From Hydractinia symbiolongicarpus (lineage: Eukaryota > Cnidaria > Hydrozoa > Anthoathecata > Hydractiniidae): DNA of 64,000 bases. The stretch spans positions 19,927,851 to 19,991,850 of the forward strand of contig NC_079877.1 in the NCBI RefSeq assembly GCF_029227915.1, in the 5' to 3' direction. The notes below the pieces were generated by a model that saw only the letters and a program-made list of their open reading frames with translations, made no database searches and was not told the DNA's origin. This document shows positions 46,810 to 56,955 of this stretch, in pieces. The position numbers and the translations under genes are program-made. Each line of letters opens with the position of its first letter. Position 1 is the stretch's first letter.

Positions 46810-47690
46810 TTGTTCTGAAAATTTTACACCAAATATCAAATGTCAAATTGCATTAAATCCTCCACATAAATCTTACACAAAATAATAAAGAACAGCATGC
46901 AAGGTGCAAAATCTAGTTTATAAAAAGTTACAACAACGACACTCACAGCATCGACACTCACAACACCAATACTCACAAAACCGACAGTAAGAACACCGAC
47001 AGTTGCAACACTGACAGTCACAAGACGGATAATAACAATGTCAGAAATAACGCGTCTTAAATTTGTACATCTTATAAGTGATTATGTTGAAAACCGTCAG
47101 TATTTTATTCTGAAATGTCAAAAATTTGGCCTGCAAGAGTTACACATTTTAAATATTGTCTTTCCCTTAAAAGCTCATACAAAAATATGAAAAAGCCATA
47201 GTTTGGAAAACATCAGTTTTAAATCTACAAAAATCAGTCATTTCAGTTGCATACCATCCTCTCCCACAAAAAATTTACACAAAATGTAAAAATCAACCAG
47301 TTAAAAAGACAAAAACTTTTCTTTTTTAGTATGAAGATCCGTACTGCCCTTTACCAACAATTTTGAACCTAAATGTCAAAAAAAATAAGCAAAGAATAAA
47401 CTTGAATAAAAAAGGTCATTATTTTGGAAACATTGTATACGGTTCGTAAACAAAAGTTTACACAAAATGTAAAACAGATTGGTTTTTGAGAAACACATCT
47501 AAATCAACAAAAATAATTTCATTCAGCATATCGTATATTGCCAATACCCATTAATCTACCACAAAAAGGTTACAAAACACATCAAAATTTAGAAAAATCA
47601 CTCATTTCAGTGTATACAGTCCTCGCCCGTTAGATTACAAAATATAAAAAACAAAAACAGTTTCAGTCAGAACATTAAGTATTTTTTTAT
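46810..47690. other. Insert within the third array unit
   Basis: AT-rich sequence with repeated TTACACAAAATGTAAAA-type phrases and a 15-bp minisatellite at 46930-47025. No gene is supported. Confidence 0.5.
46930..47025. repeat. 15-bp minisatellite, 6 copies
   Basis: Units of the form CAACACCGACACTCA repeat with frequent substitutions. Confidence 0.85.
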
Positions 47691-48211
47691 CATCAGCCCG
47701 TTGCCTTTATTATATAGATCTTGGAACGCTGGTCAAGAAAATGTATAGGATCATGTACTTTTGACAAGCAGTTGCAGAGATAATAGGGTTTGAAGGTTTT
47801 ATAATGACGTCATCAACCCGTCCATTCCAAAACGGATTTGAGGACCCAGGTTTGGGAAACGTATCCAAATTGGTCCCAGTTGGTCCCTAGTTACCCACGC
47901 GGTGAAAAATCATTGACGTCACCACCTCGTTTCCAAGTTATTCGGCCTCAAAGTTTTAGGTGCATTGTAATGGCTACATGAATTTTATATACTTTTCTTT
48001 GACGCTAATATTAGTTTAACGTTAAAGTTTGGTAAATTACAGAACAATTTTATAGGCGATGTTTTATAGAATATGTTAAAGAACGTTATGGAAAGTATAA
48101 TCGACTTTGCAAAAGTGACAGACAGACACACGGAACTGGCGTATTATTATATAGACTAGTCGATAAAGCCCGTGGAAAAATCCACTTAGGCAGGAAGACA
48201 ATGTAAAAATA

Positions 48212-48415
48212 TTTCATCATATAGTGGAACATGGTAAGAGCCAGCGACGAAACACAGGCGATTAAAGCGATCCGGTCGTTGTGTTTATCACTCTGCCACA
48301 TCTTATACAGCGACTGATCGATTTCCTCATGTCTCACTTCCAAGTTCTCGATTGTTTCCTCCAATTTCCGGATCTCTCCCTCAAACTCCTCTTGTAATTT
48401 TTCGATACAAGACAT
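48212..48415 (-). pseudogene. Polinton small ORF, coiled coil plus membrane segment, truncated
   Basis: It starts MSCIEKLQEEFEGEIRKLEE, a Glu/Lys/Leu-rich coiled coil, then IALIACVSSLALTMF, a likely membrane span. Coding is cut at the junction with the repeat at ~48211. It overlaps the open C-terminal frame of the ATPase. Function unknown. Confidence 0.55.
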
Positions 48416-49074
48416 ATTTGTTTAATTGAAAGTGGACGTAAAAATGCGTGTCTGATCAGTTGTACCCGCCGGGTACACTCCAAAATTTGCCAGGTCCGAG
48501 GGTGCTCCAGTCTCACATACAAGCACGCATGTTTGGACTTCCTGAGCTGGGTCTTGATCGACTCCCAGTCACTGCTCATGCTCGTCTCTTCATCCACCAG
48601 CTTCGTAACACTGCATTCGTGCGGGTACCACATGAACAGCTGCTTCTTTTGCCTTCGTAGGTTCTTTGGGAGGGCCGTGTAACTTTGAATGAGGAGCCAT
48701 AGGCTGTGTTTTCTGTGCCTACCTGAGATAGAAAGTTCGAGCAAGGGCTGGCGCTTTTTATCGAGACTTTCATCGCTTATCATGTCATAGATAATTAACA
48801 AACTCTCTTCACCCGCAAGCAGCTTCGATAGGTGTTTGATCCATTCAAATAACTGGTCACCCGGCTCGATTAGGAACACATAGTCATCCTTCCAAAGCGA
48901 TGCTCTATCGAGGTAGGTCTTGTTCCAGCGGATGGTGGGACAGAGGATGACAACGTTGAAGAAATAGTGCTTGTACTCGTTCTCGAGTAAGTCCAAGAGT
49001 CTCTAAGTTTTGCCACAGCTTGTAGGTCCCGTGAAGATGCTCGTGCACGGATCTTTCACGATGTCTAGGGTCAT
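48334..49074 (-). pseudogene. Polinton packaging ATPase (FtsK/HerA, A32-like)
   Basis: The ATG at 49074 leads into Walker A GPTSCGKT, immediately followed by a TAG stop (49003-49005). The frame then continues open with Walker B-like LLIIYDMISD and SGRHRKHSLWLLIQSYTALP, a signature of the ATPase thought to pump DNA into capsids. It is ~246 codons, near the family size. The stop right after the P-loop makes it non-functional as it stands. The last ~40 residues overlap the next ORF and may be read-through. Confidence 0.85.
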
Positions 49075-49120
49075 TTATTCTAGGTTGTGTCTGCCTAAAC
49101 CTTGGATGTACTTACTTAGG

Positions 49121-49363
49121 TTATGGAACGATAGATGCAGGGATCCACCCTTTGGAGACGGCAATCTCACGGCTTCTCCGTCCGGCTGTGAAGTATGTCA
49201 CCATTTTCATCACGTCGCTTGTATCCAACTTGGCCGAAGGACTCGAGATACCAAGGAACCTCTTGCCAACCATAGCGTAAGCGAATGTAAAGCCTAGGTC
49301 CACGACTTTTTCATACACCATGTCGATGATTTCCTTCTCTTTGGGGGTCAAACTAGAACTCAT
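49121..49363 (-). CDS. Polinton small ORF of unknown function
   Basis: 80 residues, starting MSSSLTPKEKEIIDMVYEKV, intact. It lies 15 bases after the upstream ORF and 47 bases before the ATPase. No domain recognised; it is acidic at the start with a short hydrophobic middle. The conserved gene spacing is the main reason to call it. Confidence 0.55.
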   Translation of the reverse strand: MSSSLTPKEKEIIDMVYEKVVDLGFTFAYAMVGKRFLGISSPSAKLDTSDVMKMVTYFTAGRRSREIAVSKGWIPASIVP

Positions 49364-49377
49364 GTTTATATTATAGA

Positions 49378-49728
49378 TTATTTCATCTTGAAAAAGTCGA
49401 CATCAGGCTTGGCTTGAGGCCTTGAAGGTTTACGCTGCTCTGGTGCACGTGTTTCCGCATGTTGTTGGGCCGCTGCGGGCTACTTACGCGTAAGATAATA
49501 TACCCCTTCTACACAGGCGAGTATAGCAACGATGCCTCCACCAATATATACACTGCCCGGGGACGTGGGAGGAACTGCGACAGGTTCCTGACTCTCTTGG
49601 GAACTACTTTTGCCCACTTTCTTATGCAAGTCGGCCTTGTTCTTGCGATTCCATTCCGCAAGTCTCTTGCCAGCAGCAATACGGCCCTCGTTCTTCTTGG
49701 TAATTACTTGGTTAGTTTCCTCGGTCAT
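49378..49728 (-). pseudogene. Polinton small basic/membrane ORF with internal stop
   Basis: It starts MTEETNQVITKKNEGRIAAGKRLAEWNRKNK and has a membrane segment (VYIGGGIVAILACVEGVYYL). A TAG at 49480-49482 is followed in the same frame by ~34 more codons ending VDFFKMK and a stop at 49378. The GR.A.G.RLA...R..K motif is shared with the neighbouring ORF, so the two may be paralogues. Confidence 0.65.
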
Positions 49729-49781
49729 TTCTTATAACTCGTTGGAGTTAGAAAATCACTTCCTTTTTACAGAAAGATCTT

Positions 49782-50024
49782 TTATCCCGTGAGTATGGCT
49801 TCAGGAGTGTTTAAATCTCTCTCAAAGTATCTTAAAAACGCTCTAAACGTCATGGGTTTTTTCTTGGGCGGAACTCTTCCAAGCTTTCTCTCCCTCATCA
49901 GTGCTGCTAGTCTGTGCCCCTGGGCAACCCTTCCCGGGTGCTTTTTGTGTACTTCAACAATTTTTTCGACGGTCTCGGTTTGTTGTTTTTGTTGGTTGAT
50001 AATAATACTACACGCGCTGCTCAT
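49782..50024 (-). CDS. Polinton small basic ORF (GRxAxGxRLA motif)
   Basis: I prefer the start MSSACSIIINQQ at 50024, overlapping the previous gene's end by ~17 bases. A longer start at 50057 is possible. It contains KHPGRVAQGHRLAALMRERK, matching the motif of the next ORF, and ends near RAFLRYFERDL. Function unknown. Confidence 0.6.
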   Translation of the reverse strand: MSSACSIIINQQKQQTETVEKIVEVHKKHPGRVAQGHRLAALMRERKLGRVPPKKKPMTFRAFLRYFERDLNTPEAILTG

Positions 50025-50607
50025 CTTTTTGTTGCTCTTCATCAACCTTCTTTTCAACTACCTTGGACGTTGAGAGCTGTGTATGATTAATGGTATGCGC
50101 AGCGATAAGTAGGGGTGATAGGAGCTTTCCAAAAGCTGAATACACGAGAATCCCCAAGTCAGCCATAGAATCCATGATGATGGGTTCAGCTTCGATATCT
50201 TGTCTCAGGGCCTCGGGACTATCGATAGATACCATGTTGCTGACAGCTTTGGTGTACATGCTTATCGCATGGGTTGACAGTGCCTTTGCAGTCTTTGTAC
50301 CGTTTTCCTGAATCTCACGCTGAATATATTCAGAGTACACCTTGTCGATAACCTCGTCTGATGCTTTATCGATACAGGCTTCTGTACAATTCTTTGGTAG
50401 AAGGTGTTGTTTACCTTTACGTATTGCATCCTTCAAAGCCTGACGCTTGTTTTCACGTTGCTCAAGCGCTTCTGCTGGGATATCTACAACATCGAAAATT
50501 TCTGCAATATCTTGAACCATATTTATTATACGTCGATAACGAAAGAAGAAAGCTAGGATCAAGACGTATGGGAGAAGTATAGCTATCAGTAGCAGAGCTT
50601 CCATCAT
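50008..50607 (-). CDS. Polinton ORF, 199 residues, N-terminal membrane anchor
   Basis: Intact frame. An N-terminal hydrophobic segment (LLLIAILLPYVLILAFFF) is followed by a mostly helical, charged domain and a Lys/Glu/Gln-rich tail. It begins 10 bases after the PolB stop. No domain recognised. A structural or membrane role is possible, unproven. Confidence 0.6.
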   Translation of the reverse strand: MMEALLLIAILLPYVLILAFFFRYRRIINMVQDIAEIFDVVDIPAEALEQRENKRQALKDAIRKGKQHLLPKNCTEACIDKASDEVIDKVYSEYIQREIQENGTKTAKALSTHAISMYTKAVSNMVSIDSPEALRQDIEAEPIIMDSMADLGILVYSAFGKLLSPLLIAAHTINHTQLSTSKVVEKKVDEEQQKDEQRV

Positions 50608-52373
50608 TTATTTGCCTCTAAACGATAATGACCCCTGGCGAGGGTTGTGATCTGGTCCGCTTGCACCTGCCGTTGTTATCTGCCCTATTGAGTGCCAGCT
50701 TGTTCACTTCCTGCGTATAGATTTGATGCCTCTTATTATGGATGCAGACCCAGGTTTTGTATATGTCAACACCATCCTCTAAGCAGCGCCGGTAGTCCTC
50801 GAAGGTGATGGATTTTTTTGTTACGCACTTCTTCACACCTTTCGCCTTGCGATCCCCGCCCTTTTTCGTGAGACTCATGTAAGCATACAGCTTTGCTCTC
50901 AAGGTGATGAACTCTGTCTTGATTTTTCCGCTTAGCTCGTCCTTCATGAGACCTACCACCTTTTTGTTTTTCCCGATGGGGAGAGGTCTGTCATCATCCT
51001 TGCTATAGGCACTCGTATCGAAACGTGTCTCAACATCATCAGTAATGTCACGATAAAAGTCTTCCGTTTTGATGTGGTAGACGAATGAGTCGGTATCCAT
51101 ATAACAGATCCGCAGCTTGCTACCATACTTTGGCTGCATGTAATCACAGTGGAAGTTGTACATCACGATTTTCGAGTTATCCAAGATGGCTTGGACAATA
51201 TACACCGGCTTTTTCATTTTTACCTCTGTTTTACACATTTCCACTCCCATGAGGTGACTGCTGAAGTAATTCCCGCCCTTGAAGTTGGGCTTCATGACGA
51301 GCTTTGTGTACTTTTCTTCATTGTTAACCAACTGGATGTTATGGTGGTTCTTCACATTCTCCATAGTTTTACCGAATACCGAAAGGTTCATTAGCTTATA
51401 CAAGTCCTTCTCGAACTCGTTTTTAGCGACCGTTCTAAGCCCAGTGTTGTGGTCGATGTAACCCCGCAGCCATGGCTTCTGATTAAACTGGATAACTCTG
51501 TGCACCTTCTTAAGCTCGAGCCTATGCTTTAAAGCTTGATGAAGGGCTCTGATGTGCACCACGTACCTCCGCTTATGCTCGAGATTTAGTATTAGTTTCT
51601 CGACCCTGTGAACCACCTTGCGCTCCGGTAGGAAAGGCAGCTCGTTGTGCTTGTCATGCAGACTCTTTGGATAATCAATGTCAACCTCCAAGATGTATCT
51701 CTGCTTGTTGTCAGCGACAAGTTTCTCGATCCTCTTCTCTGTAAAGGTCTCAACGTTCGACATCCGCTTGAATCCGTGCGTGGGCAGATCTTGACGCATG
51801 GCCCAGCCATACAAATTGTTGGCATCGAGATACTACAAATATGATGACTCAACCTCTGGATCGTATTGGTCCCCCATATACTTGTTATTGGCTTTGGCAT
51901 ATCGGTGCACTGCTTGAGTTATACCTCCATGGATACCTCTTTCAAACATCAAGAGCATCTCAGGATCCGTAAGAAGCTCCAGCTTGATCTCGGTATACTT
52001 CAACACTGCTTTCCATGCCAGGCCTGGTGCGCTGTAGAAATGGGCAGGATCGAGCTTGTATTGATCCAAGCACACATTTCGAAAGCTCTGGAAGATGTCA
52101 GTTAATAGCAGGACGTCCATGACGAGTTAGGCCTCTTTGGGAGGTAGCTCCGTCTCCTTGAATCGTTGCCAGCTATTCATGTATTCGTAGGGATAGACAC
52201 CTTTTCTGCGCATGAGTTAAAAGGTGTCATCCTCAGCGAAATACCAACGGAGATTTTTGCACTGTTCATCATCGAGTTTGCTTGCCAATTTCTCCAAGCT
52301 TGATGCCATGAATCGACAGCTGTCGATGAACCTGATCTCAATCTTCTTATATGTTTCACCATGATCGTACCCC

Positions 52374-52456
52374 ATGCCTGCAATGGGTACCTCCATGCCT
52401 GCAATGGGTACCCCCATGCCTGCAATGGGCACCCCCATGCCTGCAATGGGTACCAT
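52374..52456. repeat. 21-bp tandem repeat inside PolB, 4 copies
   Basis: Four copies of CCATGCCTGCAATGGGTACC(C/T) sit between two polymerase exonuclease motifs. Each copy is a multiple of three, but the frame on its two sides differs by one. Confidence 0.95.
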
Positions 52457-53287
52457 ACCTTTCAGTGTTTTCAGCGATCAAACCAATGTCCTGGGTATCG
52501 TACTTCTCCCCCAATTCTCGAATGAACAAGTGGGCGTCGTACCCCGAAAAATTATGGAAGATCACGGGCACGTGGCTGGGTATATTGTAGTTGAAATTGC
52601 AGGTGTTGTGTGCGGCACCTCAGTATAGACCCGTGTAGTGACAGTGGTCTCGAACTTTTCGGTTCTTCAGGTCGTCGTCGAAGGATTTCATGCAGATGTG
52701 ACATGTCTTTGCCGCTTCGTGCCCTCTTTGTAACACCTCCGTTAGGGGCAGCATGTCATGCTGTGGGAAGGTAGCGTAGAGCCGCTTTACCTCATCCTCC
52801 AGGTGTTGAACGAACATTTTCACGCAGTCCTTACCACGGTATCTCTGCAAGGGATATGATATATCACCATAGGCGAAGGTACTATACGTGCACCAGCCAC
52901 ATGGCACGTGCTTATTCAGCTTTTTCGTCTTGGTCTCCCTCTTATCTTCAGTGATGGGAACGAGCAGGGATTCGAAATCCGTATAGATAGCGAAGGGTAC
53001 TTTGAATTGCTGCTGACCATCCTTGTAGTATAGCCACTTTTCCTGTTCGGTTGGCATCGCAATCTTGACCGCTTCATTATCCATGCAGTATTCATAGTGC
53101 TTATCACGCGACTCGATTGTTGGAAAGGCTTGTAGACAGTTCATACAGAAGTGCATCTTTGCATGATTCTTTGATATTTTGCTGCCCAGGAGTCGTGAGA
53201 GATTTTCGATGGCTATATAATGACTCTTTTTAATGTCCGTGAGGAGTAGCAGATTAACCTGTTTCTCGCGTTCGTTGTGTGTCGATC

Positions 53288-54634
53288 GACACAGGATATT
53301 GAAAGTCTTCCCTGTTACGTACAAGACGTTCACCGCGATATCTGGGTTGTTCTTTTCAAACTTGGAGATCTCCTTGATGCTCATGGGAAACTCTATGCCA
53401 TGCCAATTATACTCATCCGCAAATGGTCGAAGCTTGCTGATTCTCTCTGGATCGCTGGTTATATCCTCATGATGTAGAGCAGCTATGATACTCCACTTAA
53501 AGCACTCCTCGTCCTTGTTCTGTGGATTAATGATGGCTTTCTTAGTGGCTATCCACTTGGGTGCTTCGATATACGAGGAACCCCTCGACAGCTTGAGCTT
53601 GTGGAAGTCCACGTCGAGATGCATAATTCGATTGATTGTAAAGCCACTATTGGGCAGCGCTGGGTTCTCCACATACGTTTTGACCTGAGCGAGCATCGTG
53701 TCTAGCACCTCTTCCACGACGCTACCCTGAAAGACCGGTGCCATGTTGCTGTGGAAGACCTTATTGATTTCGATAAACTTGCTGGTATCATCCTCGCTGG
53801 TACCCTCCACTGGTTTCTTCCATAGAATCCAGAGGGAACACTGCACCTTAGCAGACCCCATGTCTTTAACCTGCTTCTCAATCAGGGTTTTCACGTGTGA
53901 TCGCACCATCCCCAAGTACCCATCGACATCCGTACCGTCTATGCCGGGGATTCGGAAACTTCGGAAGGTCCTATGGTGAGCATTCTTATGTTCTTCAGGC
54001 GTGAAATCTTGGTTCGGTTGCTGCTTATCTTCAGCATGATCCTCCTTTGCCTCTTCTTCAACTTCACCCATCAGGGTCTTTTTTGCCCCATCATAAAGAG
54101 CAAGAATGCATTTTTTTGCTGATGCATATATACCTTGCACCGACTTTCTAATACCCTCTGGTACATAGACACAGGATATTGAAAGTCTTCCCTGTTACGT
54201 ACAAGACGTTCACCGCGATATCTGGGTTGTTCTTTTCAAACTTGGAGATCTCCTTGATGCTCATGGGAAACTCTATGCCATGCCAATTATACTCATCCGC
54301 AAATGGTCGAAGCTTGCTGATTCTCTCTGGATCGCTGGTTATATCCTCATGATGTAGAGCAGCTATGATACTCCACTTAAAGCACTCCTCGTCCAGCAAT
54401 AAACTTGCTGGTATCATCCTCGCTGGTACCCTCCACTGGTTTCTTCCATAGAATCCAGAGGGAACACTGCACCTTAGCAGACCCCATGTCTTTAACCTGC
54501 TTCTCAATCAGGGTTTTCACGTGTGATCGCACCATCCCCAAGTACCCATCGACATCCGTACCAAGGTATATATGCATTTTTTTGCTGATGCATATATACC
54601 TTGCACCGACTTTCTAATACCCTCTGGTACATAG
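53288..54634. repeat. Patchwork duplication in PolB 5' part
   Basis: Three blocks appear identical by eye: 53288-53514 = 54168-54394 (227 nt), 53773-53936 = 54399-54562 (164 nt), 54106-54168 = 54572-54634 (63 nt). Order and strand are kept while the pieces between are dropped. Confidence 0.9.
54563..54602. repeat. Inverted repeat at a duplication joint
   Basis: AAGGTATATATGCA and its exact complement flank a 12-base spacer, at the join between the second and third duplicated blocks. Confidence 0.95.
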
Positions 54635-54692
54635 TTCACAAGCCAGTCAAACCACTCTCGCAATTTACTCTTTACTACTGGACGTGTCTTTG

Positions 54693-55001
54693 TCATCCCT
54701 TCAAAGACATCCGTTCAAAGACATTCATGGCTTCGGGTGTGGGGAGTCGAGGTTCAATCTTGCTCTTAATTGGACGGGCTTTTGCCATCCCTTGACGCTC
54801 GAATATATCTAAGGCATCTGGTGTAAATGCTTGTGACCTTGATTCTGGCGCAGGAACAGGTCTTGGGTGTGCCTCTAATAAATCTGTAAGGTCGGCTTTG
54901 CGTAGCTTGGAATAGCCCGTAAGCCCACGGGTTTTCGCGATAGCTTGTAACTGATTCACAGTATGTGTATTCATATTTATTATATAGATTTTTGATTTCA
55001 A
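54693..55001 (-). CDS. SAP-like N-terminal segment of Polinton polymerase
   Basis: 102 residues. TVNQLQAIAKTRGLTGYSKLRKADLTDLL resembles a SAP/LEM-like helix-extended-loop-helix DNA-binding motif, followed by a linker with two RPxxKSK-type stretches. Its TGA overlaps the next ATG (54696) by four bases. In related elements this segment is the start of the polymerase itself, so the split may be a frameshift. Confidence 0.65.
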   Translation of the reverse strand: MKSKIYIINMNTHTVNQLQAIAKTRGLTGYSKLRKADLTDLLEAHPRPVPAPESRSQAFTPDALDIFERQGMAKARPIKSKIEPRLPTPEAMNVFERMSLKG

Positions 55002-55231
55002 TCAACAAAATTTCTAGCGCAGTCGTATTTTGAGTAAGGGAATTTCCCTACTCACTTGCGCAATCTCTATTTTTTGTTGATGTCAGCATTATTCCCGTTA
55101 GTCGCTATTGCGCATGCGTTAGATTTTATCGAATTTCCCGGAATTGTCGGATTCGGGGAATTCAGGATTTAGGGAATTTCCCTTGTCTTCGTCGTCGTCG
55201 TTGACTGCGCTAGAACGCACATCTCTATTTT

Positions 55232-55974
55232 AGGGCCTTTTTATATGAGAACCGGGAAACTTGCCCATCGAGTTTCCCGGTAGAGCGGGCTAATATCAAC
55301 TGGGGTTTATATGTAAATTTGTCATTTCCCATCCCGGGTTTATATGAAGAAAAATTAGCGGGAAACTAAAAGTGACGGGGTGAATATGTAAGCAAATATG
55401 GCTTCCAACAACAGAAAAAAGATGGCGATACTGTTGATGCTTGAAAGAACTGTGTTATCACTATTATTTCTCAAATTTTTTGAAAATTACCATCATTTCT
55501 GACCAATATAAATATTATTCATTAACATCTCCCACACGCTTGAAACAGGATTAAAAGTTAATCTTAGATCATTCTCAATTGTAATTTTAGTGAAACCTGG
55601 TGTTTTCAGCATGTTTCATGGTTTTGTTGTTATTTCTTACAAATACACTATGATACAAAAATAAATATGTTCATTGATATTATGCATTAATAGTGATAAT
55701 TATTTGCTCCTCTAAGGTTACATAAACTTTTTCCATACTTTGCCACCGGGTTTTTCTGTTTACATGAACAAATATCCATCCCGTTTGACCGGGATCCCGG
55801 GTCACTTGCCCGGGATCTCGGTTGACCGAGTTTCCCGTTGTAACCGGGGCGAGATGAATATGCACCATAAAAACACAATTTCAATTTTCAGCGTTCTTCC
55901 GCAAATATCTGAGATCTCGGTCATGCGGGATATCTCGGTGGACCGAGTTTCTCGGTCTCATATAAAAAGGCCCT
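55232..55974. mobile_element. PIF/Harbinger-like MITE, ~743 bp
   Basis: Ends are GGGCCTTTTTATATGAGA and the exact complement, flanked by TTA on both sides, the 3-base target duplication of PIF/Harbinger. GGGAAAC/CCGGG-rich subterminal inverted repeats extend inward. No ORF of note. Confidence 0.85.
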
Positions 55975-56950
55975 TAGTGACCAATGAATAAAATTAACAG
56001 ACTTGATTTGAGAAACCATGTTTGTTTTAGAGATGAATAAATATAAATCTTGCATATGTACGAACGTTCCCTGGATATGCATGATAATTCTTGAATATGA
56101 ACCATAATTCCTTGTATATGAATGAATGTCCCTTGAATATGAATAAAATTCCTTGCATATGAATGAATGTTCCTGGGATATGAACCATAATTCCTTGCAC
56201 ATGAATGAATATTCCTTGAATATGAACCTCATTGAATTTTGCACCATTTGAACAACCATAATCGGGCATTATTATTTGTAACACGCGGGACGGAAAAGGT
56301 AATACATCAAAACAACATTTTACAATTATCCATATATTGAAACAACAACTTTTTCTCACCAGCGGGAAAAATCTGTCTGTCACGCAAAATGGTAGCTTAG
56401 TTGCGCAAGTAGCGAGACGCACGCAATGCGGTATAAAAAGGACGGGTGAACCGTGGATTTTTCCACCGGCTAACGACTAGTACAATAGAGTTTCAAATTT
56501 TAGCGTTGTCTTCGGTAATTGACAATAATGAAGAAAAATTGATTTCAATTATATTTGTTGTTTTTATTTTAATTTTATATCTGTATGTTTTATCTACGGA
56601 AGCTTATTGGTGTTATGTTGCGTGGGTTGGCATAGAGAAGAAAAGAGACGTGCTTGCTTAACATAACGTAAATCTTAACTAAATAAAATATGTCAGAGTC
56701 AATACAATAAAGTTCTTGGTGTATTATGCCGAATAGAGCATGTGCGACATAACATCCCCTCATCGTTTAAGATTAATGTTTCTTAGATCGCAGTGGGATA
56801 TTGTTTTCGTGTTATATTATCGTCGTTGACTGTGTCGGATTTCTGATCTGTTGCATTTGTTTTGTTATAAACAAGTTTTGCAAATGAAATATGGCGTTTG
56901 ATAATAATATTTGTTCTGTTATTTTTAACTGTTATTTGGGTACCATTGAC
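55975..56950. other. Non-coding stretch with minisatellite
   Basis: Contains the 56050-56240 minisatellite and, at 56440-56480, the complement of the GTGGAAAAATCCAC/CTAGTCG module. No gene seen. Confidence 0.5.
56050..56240. repeat. ~21-bp minisatellite, about 9 copies
   Basis: Units resemble CCTTGAATATGAATGAATGTT with substitutions; translated as degenerate 7-residue repeats. Confidence 0.8.
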
Positions 56951-56955
56951 TGTAA

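Larger units (their letters stand above)
45131..48211 (+). repeat. Tandem array of a ~740-bp TGACGTCA-rich element
   Basis: Units begin ATTGACGTTAAAGTAGTGTTATTG near 45138, 45888 and 46618. Each contains the CTAGTCGATAA(G/A)GCCCGTGG module, a GCTGACGTCAGCAG palindrome, TGACGTCATCAACCCGTCC, CGGATTCGGGGACCCAGG and a final AATGGCTTCATTA. The third unit is split by ~880 bases (46810-47690) of other sequence. A fourth is a partial unit (~47995-48211) at the edge of the Polinton. No coding capacity. Confidence 0.85.
50618..54696 (-). pseudogene. Polinton protein-primed DNA polymerase B, multiply broken
   Basis: Fragments in order: an N-terminal region (from the ATG at 54696, and 54140-52620); exonuclease site YTDFESLL; then HNFSGYDAHLFI; FIDSCRFMASSLEKLA; palm motif LDANNLYGWAM; and YMDTDSFVY, the catalytic Asp pair. 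Stops lie at 52620 (TGA), 52217 (TAA), 52127 (TAA, with apparent deletion of ~45 residues) and 51833 (TAG). A 21-bp repeat with a frame change lies at 52374-52456, and three duplicated blocks lie at 54106-54634. The last 398 codons are intact. Protein-primed PolB copies the element from a terminal protein. Confidence 0.9.
48212..55010 (-). mobile_element. Polinton/Maverick, partial and decaying
   Basis: All genes run on the minus strand and are packed with gaps of 10-50 bases: protein-primed PolB, four small ORFs, a packaging ATPase and a coiled-coil/membrane ORF. Polintons are large self-synthesising DNA elements related to viruses. Capsid, protease and retroviral-type integrase genes and the terminal inverted repeats are not seen, so about half is missing. 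The low-coordinate side is cut by a TGACGTCA-family repeat at ~48211. Several in-frame stops show loss of function. Confidence 0.85.

Noticed and set aside
46836-47021. Val-rich ORF with 5-residue repeats
   Set aside because: Translation of the 15-bp minisatellite.
48086-48211. C-terminal end of the coiled-coil Polinton ORF beyond the junction
   Set aside because: This part is the TGACGTCA-family repeat, recognisable from its other copies, not Polinton coding.
52351-52628. Plus-strand ORFs with MPAMGT repeats
   Set aside because: Shadow of the 21-bp tandem repeat within the minus-strand polymerase.
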